From Nectonema munidae (taxonomy: Eukaryota; Nematomorpha; Nectonematoida; Nectonematidae): DNA of 64,000 nt. The stretch lies in assembly GCA_030549495.1 (NCBI GenBank), contig JAUIRK010000885.1:1282501-1346500 (forward strand). The letters run 5' to 3'. Under the pieces are notes generated by a model. The model searched no databases and was not told the DNA's origin. It saw only the letters and a list, made by a program, of their open reading frames with translations. The translations under genes were made by a program, and so were the position numbers. Each line of letters opens with the position of its first letter. Within the stretch, counting starts at the first letter, position 1. This document shows, in pieces, positions 25,001-40,000 of this stretch.

Positions 25001-28000
25001 AAAGTTCTATAATTAAAAATTAAAAATATTGAATCAGAAAAATGGTTTCAAATGTGGTCTTTTCACGAAAAAGTTTGCCAAGTGCTGATTTACACCAACC
25101 AACCAAATGAATTTAGAATAGGAAATTTTAAATATCGAAATACCTTTTAAAAATAGTTAACAACCTGGATATTCATTAAAATTTTTAATTATTTGATAAA
25201 TTTTGTTTATCACGCTGTTTCATAACATAAAAATTTTTAATAAAAATATTCGCTTATTTAAAATGAATTCTATAGACAAAAAATACTTGGAAGATGAGAT
25301 TGGTGTCTCATTTGTGGAAAACCAATGTTATGGTTGTTGTAAGGAACGTTAGCCTGATTAGGAATCATCGTCATCATATTTGGATCATTTATGTTACTTT
25401 TAAGGAAATCAGGATGTTTTGGTTTCATTCCGTAACTCTCATTTCTAATTGGATAACTTCGCTGGTGATATGAAGAAACCATATTATAAGGCAGTGGTGG
25501 TGGACGTGATGAAGTAATCATATGGCGAAAAGAAAGAGGAAACCCCTATATCAAATCAAAATTATATATTCAATTATACGCAATGGTTTTAAAAACTAAA
25601 AAATATTTATAGGTCTAAAGCATTACTTGAGAAGAATATGTTTGATTCATCTGGCAAGTATTTTCCATATAATTTCCAAATTGATTATTAGAGGTGACTG
25701 AAGTAATTTGCTGACTAGTAATATTAGGATTTGTAGAGCTTGAGGTCAATTCTTCACTATTTTTAAAAAATGAATATAAGAAAAATAAAGCAGTATGTAC
25801 TTAAATTGTTACGATTTTATAATCCGTTGAAAATCAGTCAAACCTTTAGTATTCAAGTTTTCTGCGACAGAGTATATATGCGGAGAAGACATTGTAGGCA
25901 CAGAATATGATGACAAGTTGTTAGAAGAAATTGCAGGAGAGGTGAAAACTGGAGGTTGTGATGATTTTTTAACACTAGTCTTAAAGATCTTTGAAGTAAC
26001 CGTGATTAAAGGGGATGTAGAAGAAAATAGATCGTTGGAAATAGCAACTGGGTTGAATTGAATATTTGTGTTCTGCGAATCGCTGCAAGGTTCCGTTGTC
26101 TTAGAATTTAAAGCTGCAATACTTTCGCATTTTGTAGTTTGGGTGGGAACTTGTGATGATACAAACGCATGGTTTAAATTTGAAGTAGGATGAAATTGTA
26201 AAGGGTGAAAGGTGCCGTTATTTGAGGTAACGATCGAATTTGGTATAATGGGAGTTGGCATATATGGTAAGCCAGAAGACATCCTATACCTGTACTCGTC
26301 AGTGGGAACAAGAAATCGTTGGTGATAAGAATAGTTCTGGCTTTTATTCGCATTTGAAAGAGACGAAGAAGGTAAATTTCCAGAAGGATTAATCGAGGGG
26401 ATTAAAGGCCTGGGAATTTCCGATGAACTGGGAAAATGTGGATCGAATTTATATTGATGGAGTTCTGAATAATCATCACGATGGGCAAATGGATTTTGAA
26501 TATGAATACTACTGTTAGTCGGAAGAGGCGAATTAGAATTGCTTAAATAGTAGGACGAATGGCAAGAACTAATTGATTGTTGCTGATTATGATGATAAGG
26601 TGGAGGCATCATAAGTGAAGATGAAAAGCCATGAATATCTTTATTGTGGCCGAGGCTAGTATTGCTTGAATTATATGGTACAAAGGACGAACTTATTAAA
26701 TTTGGATTAGTATACAAAGAACTTGGATATTGAGAGAGGGATGAGGAGACGGAAGGAAACGCAGATACGGCGTTGTGAGATGTTAAGGCGATGTTGGATA
26801 CTGAGAAAAAGGAGTTGTTCGGTTTCAAATCTGTAGCAACAAAGATAAATATTTAAAAAACAAAATAGGAATAAATAATCCTTTGGAATACTTGTAACGC
26901 TTTGAGCGGCTTTCGTTTTCCGATTTCGCTTTCCGAGAATTTCCGTTTGGGCAATAATGGGAAGTGGATCCATGCCACCCATATCAAACTTGCACTCATA
27001 ATCAAGGACCCATTTTACATACACTTTACGCAAACTGTAGGACGCAGCTGTGGATGAATTCGAAATGGGAACTTGTGTCATTATTCCCTTCCAAAGCTTT
27101 TTCTTGCAACACTATAGATAAGGATATCATAAGTTAAGCAGATAATATTAATAAAGATTTAAATAATGTTACGTCTACAACGCCACCGTTAGATCTGACT
27201 AGATGATAAAGCCTGTATAAGTCAACATATGATTTGCTAACTGTAGGAATGTAGTTCAACGGATTGCCATTTTCTTCATTGAATTTGATCAAGTTATCCA
27301 AAAAAAGTTTTCTATTTGATTCTTCCCCAAACTCATACAATTTTGATATTGGTTCGTTTTTCTATATGAAATTGATTAAAAAATAATCATTTAGATAAAA
27401 TACACTATATGCTGTATTTTCCTCATTTTAAAATAATGATATAGCATATTGAAGTTATTTTAAATCATACTTGCCAAAGTCGTTCTTACGGACCAATTAA
27501 AAAAAGGGTCTGTGATAATTTGAAATAAATTTAGGAATATGTGAAGAACTTGTTCGCAAAATTTTTATATAAAATGAAACAATTTTAGACAATTTTTATT
27601 CATGTATTATTTGGATTTTTTCAAAAGACGTGAACAAAAAATATGAAAAGAGGAAATTTTGTTTTTTTCATGGTTTTTAAAACTTTCATTTTGGTCAATT
27701 TTTCATTTTTACAGCTTTAAGTCATGAAATGAAGGAGCGAGTAATGCTGCATAATAAATTTAGTTTAAAAAACCCTATATAGCCTTAATTATTCTTGACA
27801 ATTGTAGGTCAAAAATTTTGAAAACAAATCCTCTGCTCTCTGCTTCAATGGAATTTTATAGATATAAAGCAGGCGATTTTCATTTCTTGACGAACTTTTG
27901 TTGTATTGTTCCCCAAAGGGTTAAAGAGTCAGAAAATATTTTCACTATGTACCCACACGTGCTATACGCTAGAAAATAAAAGGCATACTTTAATACGAGA

Positions 28001-31000
28001 GGAAGTGGTTTGAGAAGGGAAAAGTTGGGAAGAATTGCTACTATTAACGTCATTAGAGTGATCAATGGATGCGTCCGTACTCTCCAACATCGTAGAGCAG
28101 ACTCCAATTCCCGTGGGCATTGACGAAGGACTATTTAAGCATGTGTTGCTGTGGCTGCTTTCATTTAAATTCTTTTCATCTTGGATACAATAAGGAGATG
28201 AATTGCTTACACAATCGGGGGAACCCAGTGCGCTAGATATACTATTACTCTGCTGCATTACCTAAATAAAATAATAGAAATTAGCAAAAAATTATATAGG
28301 TCTTGATTTTAGAAATAAAAACAAAACATGTGAAGACAATTGAATTCATTTAAGGAAAAATCTAGAGTCTCTCCGTAGTTTCGTTAATATTGTTAGCCTA
28401 TTTTTTCTGTGACTTTGCCATGCAGGCCGCAAAATTAAAGGTCTAATCCACTGCTCTCTAGATCCGGAGGTATAATATAAAATTCAGTTATGGAGGCAGC
28501 AAAAAAAATTTTGAATACAAAGTTATATAAATATTAAAAATCTAGGGAATTCGCGAGGGCCACGAAATATCTAGCAAGAAGATAAGGACATCGTTCATGC
28601 ACCACCTCTATATATAAAGAGTAGGAACATAAACAAAAATTTACTAATAAAAGGCGAACTAATAGAGCTAGAAACAAAGAGGAGAGTAAAGCCTTTTAAA
28701 CGAATGAGGAAAAGAAAGTACTGACTTTTATAAATTGTTTAAGTTCATAATAAAATATTCTCAAAAAAAGAATAATATTGTTCGACTCAATTTTTTTGCG
28801 TTCTTACTCTTGAATTAGTTTGATAAAATTTCCTTTCTATCAAAATAAGTAGCATTCAATATATCTAAGAACGTAAATATATCACACACTACAGCAGTGA
28901 TTCCCAACAGTTGTACCGCGGCACTAAAAGGTGCCGTAAGATTTTTAAGGGTGCCGCCAAAATTCAGGGTAAAAATTGTATTAATTTCATTCTCTCTGCT
29001 TTTATTGTCTAATTAACAATTTAATTTTTAACTTAGATACTTTTTTTATTAATTTATATAATTGTTTTTAACTTTTACTCAAGCTTTATTTTTCATTATT
29101 AGAATAAAAAAACTATGGATATTTTAAACAAGTTTTTCCTCAGAGGGTGCCAGGAATTTTTAAAAGGCTCGCCAAGGGTGCCCCAAACTAAAAAAGGTTG
29201 GGAACCACTGCACTACAGCCTAGAAGTGCTTCTAATTTTTGATTTGGAATTATTCGTTATCGCTTTAAAAAGATTAGATTACCAAGTTATAAGTTGAGAT
29301 GGGTGTCGTATCATCAAGATTTATTTCACTCTTAATAGTTGTTGAGTAGGGTGAAGAAAGTGGCAGTTGTTGGGACTGTGGTTTCAAAGTACTGCAATGA
29401 ACACCATTTTCATCGTCTTTGAGATTAAAAAATAAAGGTAAGTTAGAAGATGCAAATAAAAGTTCTACTAATAAATCATGGCATACCAACTAACGAATCG
29501 GGAACGCATAGAGACGATGAAAAAGTCGAATGGATTGAAGTAGGCGGCAATGATGATGATGATGAAGAAGAAGAGGGAAGAGTTTGATAGAAGTTCTTAC
29601 TTTCATTTGCAAAATCCATACTTTTATAATTATTGAAACCGGTCGCAGACTGCGTTATAGGACTGGAAAAGGCCGTGTGCCTAGTGTCTGTTATTTTCTG
29701 ACTAATGTCAAAGCTTGGTTGAGAAAAAGTGAAGGAAGAGGGCGTCGTCTCGTTTGTATCCTTCTTCAAGGAAATAAGGGAGTTAGTGTAAGTGGCAGCA
29801 GCCGCTAATGCTTTCGCTTTCGAGTTTGCTGTGGAAGCAGATCTCTTATTTGGTCTTCTATGCCTTGGCTTTGGAGTAGCTGCTGAAACAGTAGCAGGAG
29901 GCACCAAAACACACGAGGAAGAGGAGGTGCTGATGAGAGTAGAGGGGTGCTGGCCTGGTGAAGGAAGCATAGTTGGGGAAGGGTTTGTCATGTAGTTTAT
30001 GTTGGGCGCGGGCTGCGCTAGGCTTTGTGGCAGAGATTCATAAGATGGTGCTGGCTTGGATGAAGAGAGCATTTGATTTAGGGTAGGAGAATCAATGGAA
30101 AGATGGTGTTGATAGGATCGTTGCATGGCTACAGCAGAAGAATCGTTGTAAAAAGGAAAGGAAACGTTGCGATTTGGAGAAGATGGCGAAAACTGTGCTG
30201 GACGATACGGCAAATTTGAAAAATATTGCGCTTGTTGTTGCTGCTGCTGGTTATAGTGAGGATGGTGATTAGGGAGGTTGGTAGCCGCAGGCTGGTAGGG
30301 ATGGTGGGGAGTTGATTGGTTGTAAGGATTATTATAATACATCATATGAGAGTAATTTTTGTGTTGAGGGGGTGGAATTTCAGGATACACAGGATTTCGG
30401 TACAAGTTAACACCAAACGGATGTCTGGGTGCAGAGGGGGTTGATGTGGGAGGTAGATTTGAAGAATCGTTCAGACCAATTTGATGACTGTACTGGTGGT
30501 GGTGTTGTTGCAATGGATGTTGATGATGGTGAAGATGAGATTCTTGATGTAGGTGATGAGATGTCTGAGGAGCATTATGATTGAACATTTGTTGATGATA
30601 GGGATGAATTTGAGAGTAGGGGGAATATGGGTTATTGCTAGTATTGATGTTGTACGCTCCTCCCGCTCTTTGTGGATGAGGGTAGTGAGATGGGGTCAGT
30701 GGATATTGCGGCTGTGATGGAGGAAAAGATATCTGAGGAGAGGGTGGATAAGACGCGGGGTGATTTGAGGAGGGTGGTAAGGAAGAAAGCGATACACTTG
30801 ATGCCTGATAACCCGGCACCACTGAAGGGTAGGAAGAGGTCATGCCAGAAGCAGAAAAAGTAGCGAGTCCGCTGCCATACGAGTTGTAGGATGCGTAATG
30901 ATTGGCACTCGTGGATGAATAGCGAACGTCATAAGTGTTGTAAGAGCCTCTGCTAGGCGGAGCATCTTCTGCAGCATTGTTACTTGCAACACTTCCTGCT

Positions 31001-34000
31001 TTATCATGGTTGACAACGTCCTCTCTACTATTTATGTTATTAGCGGACGTATTCTGAACGGGAGATGCTTTAGCTGAGCTAGATTCAAAAGTACCTTTAA
31101 GGAATAAAAATAAGATTAATATTGCAGAGATGATACTCTAGGCACTGTTTCCGAAATCTACACTTGCTTTGGCTCTTGGCATACAAAAGACCTCCACAAC
31201 CTCAAAAGAAAAGAACTTGCGATCGTGAGAAAACGAGATCGTTATAACTTTGAAAGTGTCGTATTTTAAATATTCATGTTTCATTATGATTGAATTCAGT
31301 GAAGAAATTTAATACTTATTCCATGAAGGTTGCACAAAAGTGCCTAAAACGAAGAATAATTTTATAGAGTTGTTGAGATGGCGAAGTGAAAACTATTTTA
31401 TCAAGTGCTTGGAAAATAGGTTTCTTTATCAAGATACAAATACGTAGGCGTAGTAAATCGGTAAGAAGGCTTTTAACTTTCTTCTGTTATTGTTTTAACA
31501 CTAATTTTTATCTTGAAAAAGAAACTTACTTTTCTAAGAGTTGATAAATAAAATGTTCAGTGTATCGTCTCAACTTTTTACAATGTTTATATTGGATTTA
31601 TGTTTATCAACATTTTTCAACTTCACCTCACAAAACTTTTCTTTAGCTCAGCGAACAACTGTTATAAACAGTGTTACAGTCAAAGGGTAAAAAGTTCGCC
31701 CAAGTACGGCTCAGGGCAAATACGTTTCGGAATCTTATCTAAATAAGTCAGACACTGAGTCCCAATACCCACAAAAAGTTGGCTCCTAATTAAACTTTTT
31801 ATTCGTATTCAGATATAGTTTGAAAAATTGTAAATTACAGCGAATAAATATTCTCATTAGATCTATGGTTCAGAAATTACAGATACAATTGGTCCGCTAT
31901 TGATCAAACTAAAAGTCCAAAAATGGTTCAGGTTTGTCATTATAAAAGGTATTAATTATTATTATGTAACATAGTCAGCCATTTTCCTATTTGATAATAT
32001 CAAAATGTTTCGTTATAGTCGTTACTGTAGAATGTCGATGACGAGTCAGCTACTGATGTTGTTGCGATTTAATTCCTTGTTTGATTTAATGTCTAACTTT
32101 GAAGATGTATACGGGGGATAGTTTTCAGTATAGAGTATGCACAAAACCCTTTTTTTCCTCCATATTATTTTAAATAATTGGATTACCTATTTATTTATCA
32201 AAATTCGGTTACGGATTTACAGTTTTCACACTTCAATAACATGAAAAATAAAAATACTCATAATCAATAGCAAATTTATTGTGATACTTATAGTAAACTT
32301 GTTTTGCAATGATACTGGTTTTTTTTCAGAAGAGATTATTTATTGAGAGAACCTAAAAAAACACTTTTTGGTTACGGATTACAAAATATGATTAACTTTT
32401 ATATGGCCAAAAATAAATATTAAAAAAATGTTGAATTTTTTGACTTGTTTTTATAAGGTAATGTATATACTAACTTGTAAGTGTGGATTTTAACATTTTA
32501 CACTTAGAGAATCAAAATGAAGAGAAAAAGTCATTGTAGAATTATAGTTCAATGGAAAGTACATTAACAATAAACAGCGAATGAAAAATACTTGTTGGAG
32601 GAAATAATGAGGGGTGGGGAGAATTTGGATTAGATTGCTGGCGAACTTTTGTTTTATTGATTTCCTCATTGACTTCAGAATACTGAATTCTACTTGCCAT
32701 TACAGCAGGATCGTTGTTAGGAGTAGCGGGATTGTAGGAGCAATCATTCGAAGGAGAAGCAGGTCTATGTACAACACTATAAGGAGAATGAGGAATATTG
32801 GCTGCTTGATTTGGAACACTGTTATCGCTTTGAACACATGCTTCCTGTATTAATCAAATTAAAAATAGAAGAAATCTCAAAAGCTAAACAAATTTTGAGC
32901 TGGAGAACAATAATTACAGGTTATTATTTTAAATCTATTCACTAGAAAATAATAAAATAAGCATTTCTTAGAAACCCGGCATTAGAGTCTAAATAAAAAC
33001 TATTTTTGATCTCATGACTGTAAAATCAAATATTTCAGCCCAAAATATGTTTTGGGGTATTAGTTAACTAGTGTGAAATAAATGATAGCAAGAAATATGA
33101 AGGCTGGCTATCAAATCTTGGACTTGATTCGGATCAATTCAAGAAAAAAAAATTAAAATAACTAACTAGCTGATTAACTAACTGACCGTCAAGGCACTAA
33201 CCTAAAAGGTATTAGGCACATTGCAGACATCACTTTTGCATTTTTATTCCTTCGAAGGTGCCAATTTTAAGCACTATTTATTTACCCGAAAGGAAGTTAG
33301 CAAATATTTAAAAATAATTGTTGAAAAGTAATTTGATGAAGGTGTCAATTTGGAGAATGTAACCAATAGCCAAAGATTTGAATAGAAAATAAGAGGACAC
33401 TTTGTTAAAATTATAAGCAAACACGTTTTAGACAAAATTGCTTTCTTTAAGGCTTAAAAGATGAGAAATGGGATATAGAAGAGAGTGATAAGGTGTTAAT
33501 ATAAGTAGTGTAGGATAAAGAAATAGTATTAAGTGTTAACAGTCAAGAATACACCATCAATAGTAGTGCTGTAAGATACCAGACAAATGTCATATTATAT
33601 ATATAAAAGATAAAAGATAGCAAGATATGTGATAAGAATTGTTGTGTGCTAAATCGTATACGAATGCCGGGTTTTAAACTTTCCATATAAAGTTTTCCTT
33701 TGTCCAAATACCCGTTGGTTTTGCATATCATTTTCATAGTGAAATGGGTTTGAGTATGATCATCCTTTAATAAAGTCATTCTCCATAAGTTTAATAGTAT
33801 TTTTGTCATTTGCGGCAATCGAATGCTCGTGATAACGAATAAATACTGGTTTGCTTGTTTCATCAAAATATTTATCATTACAGTATGCCTAAGTTAACCC
33901 TTTCGTGACCAGTTTATCATATATGATGCATAAACAATTTTACCTTCGTCTGCTTTTTCAAATAGTTTTGTATAGGAATCTTCTGCTTTTTAATAAATAT

Positions 34001-37000
34001 CGTCAACGTTTTCTAGTCACGAAAGGATTAATAAAATTAAAAAAATAGCTCAACATTAAATATTCTCGACCTTTTGACAACCAGTGGCATACCAGTGTTC
34101 GAAGAAATGAAAAACGATTACGCTTCAAAATTCTAACCCCAAAAGTTTTTTAATTTTAGGCAAAGGTTATGCAAACTCTAAAATTCATAATAGAGCATGG
34201 ATGTCGAGAAAGGACTTTACTAAACAAACATTCAAAAACAGCTTTTCGTTAAAAAAGCATAAAGAACGACGAAATATGAACAAGCGCGCTTCAGCCTTTG
34301 TTTATTGAAGCTGATTCTTTAAATTGTATCACTGCACATGCTTGACTTTTTCTGTTTACAAACAATAAATACATCTATTTCAAAGAAAAAGACAGAAAAC
34401 TTCCGATAATTCAAAGTGGTAGGCGGACCCATGAAAACATTTCGCACCCGAGTTAAACGAAGAGGCAGCGTTAGCATAGTTACTACTGCCCATGTGTTAA
34501 TGTAATGAAGGGACGCTTGAGAAAAGTTATTTTGAATACGTTATATGTATTAAAAAAAGTAGCAGTATATACAAAAATTACATGGAAAAGGTGTCGACAC
34601 GCCTGCTTCCTAGCTTAGGATAAATCGAGGCAATTTATTAGTGTGGCAAATGTTCTACGACCAAATGAATAATGAATACACCGTCATTCACACTTCTATT
34701 GATGTTGTTAAAACTTGGTGCTCAAAGCATCTGAACTCTTTACCAACACGATGATGGACTTGCATTCACGCAAACCATTGAAAAATGTTATTAAGATTAA
34801 TTGAAGTTTGGGTTCAAGAAAACCCAATTTCAAAGCATGTAATTTGAAATGAAAGCACGCGTGAATTACTTCGAGTTAAGCGGAATTTCGACTTATCCGA
34901 ATTCGAAGAATTTAACATGTGTCAGATACCGCTGGGACTGGTACTGCAATTCGACTTCGAGTTAGCGGAATTTCGTCTTATCCAATCGGACGTTTACTGT
35001 GTTGATACAAGCAAGTTTATCATCTGGATTTATACCCATTTAAGACCAAGCAAAGCCGACGACTTTAGTAATTCCTATTTAATTCCATTTAAAGTAGGAA
35101 TTCGTCTGCGTTCCCTTTGGGAACATTGGTCGTAAATGGGTTATTAAAATACAGAAAAAATCAAACATGAAGACTCCAAAAAATTAGCAACTATGAATCA
35201 AGTACAATTGAACAGCACATCTAGATGATGATATATGATATGATTCAGCAGAAAAAACATTTCCAATTTTGTATATTTTTATGGAAGATGTGTGATTTAT
35301 AACCTTTTCGCTCTCAATGGGACAACAGTGTCCCATATGATACGTTATAATTATTATTGATAGAATTAAGCAGATAAATTATAAATTTTTGAAAAAGAAA
35401 GGTAGAGGAATAGTATTGATATAAGATTGTATATTATTGAAGAGAACAGAAAAAATCAACCATGAAGACTCCAAAAAATTACCAAGTATGAATCAAGTAC
35501 ATCTAGATGTGATATACTATGAAAATAAAATCCAAGTTCAGAGGAAAAAAACATCCATCAGTCTGTATATTTTTATGGAAGATGGGTTGATTTTAAAAAT
35601 TTTCAGTCTCAATGGGACATGAGTGTCCCCTAAGATAAATTATAATTATCGAAAAAGAAAAGCAGAGGATACGTTTTCCAAAACCTGTGCCTTAACCCAC
35701 TTTATCCCAGAAAAAGAAGACGAGAATAAGTAATTTGGTAAAATCAAGGAATCACCAGCTTTAGTTGAAACTGACAATCGGATGGAACTTTTCATAAATA
35801 AATCCCCATTCCTATGCCAATATTTACACACAATCAGTCCCAGTCAAAAGAACAACACCACATCATACTGAAAAACAACTCTGCAAGATACTACTACAAT
35901 AAATGAGAAGATTGACAAATCCTTGTACTACACACACCTACACGTCACGTATATGACGCTCGCAAGCAGAAGCAGTGACGAAATATAAGGCATATACTTG
36001 ACTAAATCTAAAACCTTCTTAGATTTTTGCTTACTTTCATCATCGTGTACGCGGCTCAAGCGAAAAAACGCGAAAAGCAAGCAATTTGGGACAAGATGTA
36101 TCTTTCAAATTTATGCAAATACAACACGGAAGCTGAGTCGTGTATCTCTTTGCTTTCACTTAAAATTCCTAATTCGCTGATAAGTTCATTTTGTTTTTCT
36201 GAAGGCAACAAACGGTAGGTTGTAAAAAAAGTATAAATTGAGCATTTTAATGCATCCACGCCTTTCATTGATAGGTAATATCTATGAAAGACATATCCCA
36301 TCCAAAAATGTCCAAAGGAAAAAAACACGAAAATGCGATAAAACTCATTTCTCTTCATTTTATCTCAATAGATGTGTATAAAATTGACAAAAAAATATTT
36401 TTTTTTCTTTTAATCTGAAGAGACTATGTAAATACGACCAAGTTTTATGGATTTACAAATTTATAATGATAAAATTGATAAATTCAATGATAGGAACATA
36501 ATTGATCAAAAATTATTGTTGAATTTATTTCTGAATTATTTCTGTTGGTTGCAAAAAAATGTATACAATTTTATTCATATAGTAAAATCCCGCTAAGACA
36601 ATCTTTGGTACTTTATTTTTATGGTTTTAACCCATTAAGTCCCAATGCTCTCATTTGGGAACATAAGTAATTTCATCTTTGTCTGATTTTTCAATGACTT
36701 TGAATTTAAATCGTCTGCGTTTTTTTAGATATCGTCTGATTTCTATGGTACTTAATGGGTTAATTATGAAATGGTTTTATTAGTGAGTTTAAAGATAAAT
36801 AAATCTTAGACTACATCGATATAACAAGCTACAAAGGGGTATGATGTAGTGAAACTATGTAAGAAAAAATGCCCTCTTTCTAATGAATTTGGGTTCTTTT
36901 TATTGAATTGGATGACCTACAAGTGCTCATTCTCGAAAAGAAACAGATATGCTTATTCTTGAATAGACTCCATAAATTGTGTATTCGAAAAGGATTAGAA

Positions 37001-40000
37001 TCTGCTATCTGTATGTTTTGGGTCATTGAGACAATAGATGAGGTAAGTAAGTGTAAGTGAAACTCTCGTGAATATGAATCATACATTGTCTATTAGTTTA
37101 TGCAAAAGCACTTGCTAAATTCAGCATAGTTCCTGTAATATTCAAACACATTTCCTCTACTTTGATAATTTTTTTTTCTACTTCTTAAAGACAAAGGTTT
37201 AAAGAAACAGAAACTGTAAGAGAAAATCGATTGCTAAAGTGTACATTTCCAAATAAAAAGTCTATCGCAAAAAAACACAAGGAGGAGGATATTGGAGATA
37301 TTTTGATGGTAATATTCTTGTTATCAAATGGATGGAAGGATAATAAAAATATAAATTTAGAAACGAATTTTGAAAACATTGAACCATTTCAAAACGTTTC
37401 TAGATGGTCAAGAGTCAAGAAATAAAGAATTTTTGTTAAGTTAAGATGAAATTAATTGTAGTACTTAAGTAATAATACTATACTTACAAAAACACAAAAT
37501 ATACACTTAAAAAAAATTTTTTTTAAAAAATATATACAGTGAAACTTCGATATCTCGAACATGTGATATCTCAAAGTATCGGTTATCTCGAAGTTCTTTT
37601 ATGGTAAGAACTTTTTTCCCTATACATTACATGTAAATAAGTTTGGATATCTCGAACTCTGATATCTTGAATAACCCGCATATCTCGAAGTATTTAATTG
37701 TTACAAGCATCAAATTTACTATGTTTATCTCCAACTTTTTGCTTACGTAAATATTCATTTACAACAAAACACGAAATAATAAAAAATAAATGTTCTCTAG
37801 CAATATTGCAGCAATACATCAGGGACCCTTTCTCTCTCTCCTCCACCTAATGTTTTCCTAGGGGGCAAAAACGCATTTTGCTCTTCTCCCCCTTCTCCCC
37901 AATAAATTTCAGTGTTTAAAATTTTATTTATGCAACAATTGTTGCCATATTTTTTCTTCAATAAATTAAGTTTGTAATGAAAATCTTAATGAAAGTAATA
38001 TACCAACATCATCAAAGCTGCTTAGAGAAGTAATGTAAAACTAGGCATACGATGTGTGATGATCATGGATTTCCATAGTTTTTTATGCCTTCATCAAATC
38101 ATCTACCATTTTTTGGACTTTCTGTCTCTTTGAGTCCGACTAACTGACATTGATTTAAAATAAAATGCACTTTATGATCTGTTTATTTTAGCAGAGTTAC
38201 TTTAGATCTAACAGGCAGACAAAAAAGATACGGTCGATACTTATTTTTCAAAAAATGGACTTGATAATTGTTTTTCTTGATATTTTGGATATTTCGAAGT
38301 TTTTGTTTAGTCCGATAATTCGAGATAACGCGGTTTTACTGTACTTACAAAAAACAAAATATTACTATTAAATAGTGGCATTGGGTTTTTTGTAAGTTAA
38401 GATTAATTAATTGTAGGTAATTAATTTTTGTAAGTTAAGATTAAATTAACTAACACAATTAATTAAAAACCAACTAAACACAATTAATGCGTTTATTCAA
38501 ATTTAAGTTGATTACTATTAACCCATTTAAGACCAAGCAAAGCAGACGATATCTAAAAAACGCAGACGATTTATATTCGGTCATTGAAAAAAGCAGACGA
38601 AGATGAAATTACTTATGTTCCAAAATAGGAACATTGGTCGTAAATGGGTTGATAATAAATTTTGCAATCCAGTATTCATGAAAGGCACATATAAGATTGG
38701 GAAAAAGAAGGGATACAATTTTTAAAGAAAACCTGTTTTCAATTTATCATATGGAACTTGATTTTGATTTTGCCAGTAAACGATTAAAAAGTAGAGTTTT
38801 TACATTTTAAACTTTAGCCAAAGTTCAGATGTATTTAAATATGCGAAACTAAAAAGTGCGTTGGTGACATTATCGCGAGTAAGATAGTAAATCTTTTTTT
38901 TTTTTAATAACCAATATTCTATAAGTTACATAACAATTCTAAGTTGTCTTCAACAAGTCTTTTTTCAATCCTAATTTGACTTTCTGAAACACAAAATAGA
39001 GCAATGTTGCACTATCCGTGCACAAATTGGATATATAGAGATTTAGTTCAGAAAGTTTTGCCAAATTAGTTATTTAATTGGTTGATATTGCTAATTTTTG
39101 ACGAAGTTTTTGTAAAAGAATTTTTTGTTAAGCGTCATTTCGGTGAATGAAAAAACACCTACTAATAAGTCACTGAAGCTAATACTTGATAACCAAATAA
39201 CTAAATTTAATAATTAATAATAATACACCTCCTGTGATCATTAGTAAAAAAAGATTCAAGTGCAAAAAATATTGATTCAAGTGGAGTTAACTAAAAATAA
39301 ACTCCTTTTTTCAACTTTTTAGACTTGTGCACGGATAGAATTGAAAAAAGATAAAGTTAAAAATTAAAAAAATTGAAAAAAACAAAAAAGAATTTAAAGA
39401 ATTAAAAAAGATATCAGCTAGCCAAAATACTAACTACTATCTTGTAGAACTAATCCACTAAATTTCATATTCCGAAATTACTACTATTTAAAATACTTCT
39501 TTTGTCAGCCACCTAAGTACTCCTAGAAATCTTGTTGTGAACCCTTGTGTTAGAGCGATGTTTTGGCTAAAATCACCAGTCCACCTATGAAAGTTTCACC
39601 TTCTTTAGATCCAATATGGAAATACAAAAAAAAGATTAATGGATTTTCTCGAGAAATAAAATTGAAATTTTTTGAGACACTAGAAAATGAAATATAAGCG
39701 ATAAACAACAATGGATACATAAAAAGTAAACGTTGTATAAAAAAGAACTTTTCAAAAAAGCTAAAACATGTATCATTTTTATCTGGTATGGATAACTAAG
39801 TATTATAAAATGGAAAGGAACAGTGGGGTGTTTTCATCGAGAAGGCACAATTACGCCACTTGTATCAATCTATGAAGAAAGTTGGCTTCATGCGGTATCG
39901 AACCCAAGACCTTGAGTTATCGAAACCCAGCATCTAACCAACCTTACCACGCCCCTATCCCTATAAGTATTATAAAATGGTTGCAAAAATTTAGAAATTT

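Larger units (their letters stand above)
21443..25286 (-). other. ARID1 intron 10, filled with repeats
   Basis: 3.8-kb intron holding a TTAA-type MITE (21790-21901), a degenerate tandem repeat (22660-23230) and a piggyBac transposase fragment (about 23700-24300). No additional exon in ARID1 phase was seen. Confidence 0.7.

Noticed and set aside
29584-30863. Plus-strand ORFs at 29584-29808, 29792-29995 and 30672-30863
   Set aside because: Antisense shadows of ARID1 exon 3.
32614-32853. Plus-strand 79-codon ORF
   Set aside because: Antisense shadow of ARID1 exon 2.
33543-33878. 111-codon minus-strand ORF in ARID1 intron 1
   Set aside because: No domain, no matching ARID1 phase and no splice borders at conserved sequence; probably chance or a decayed element.
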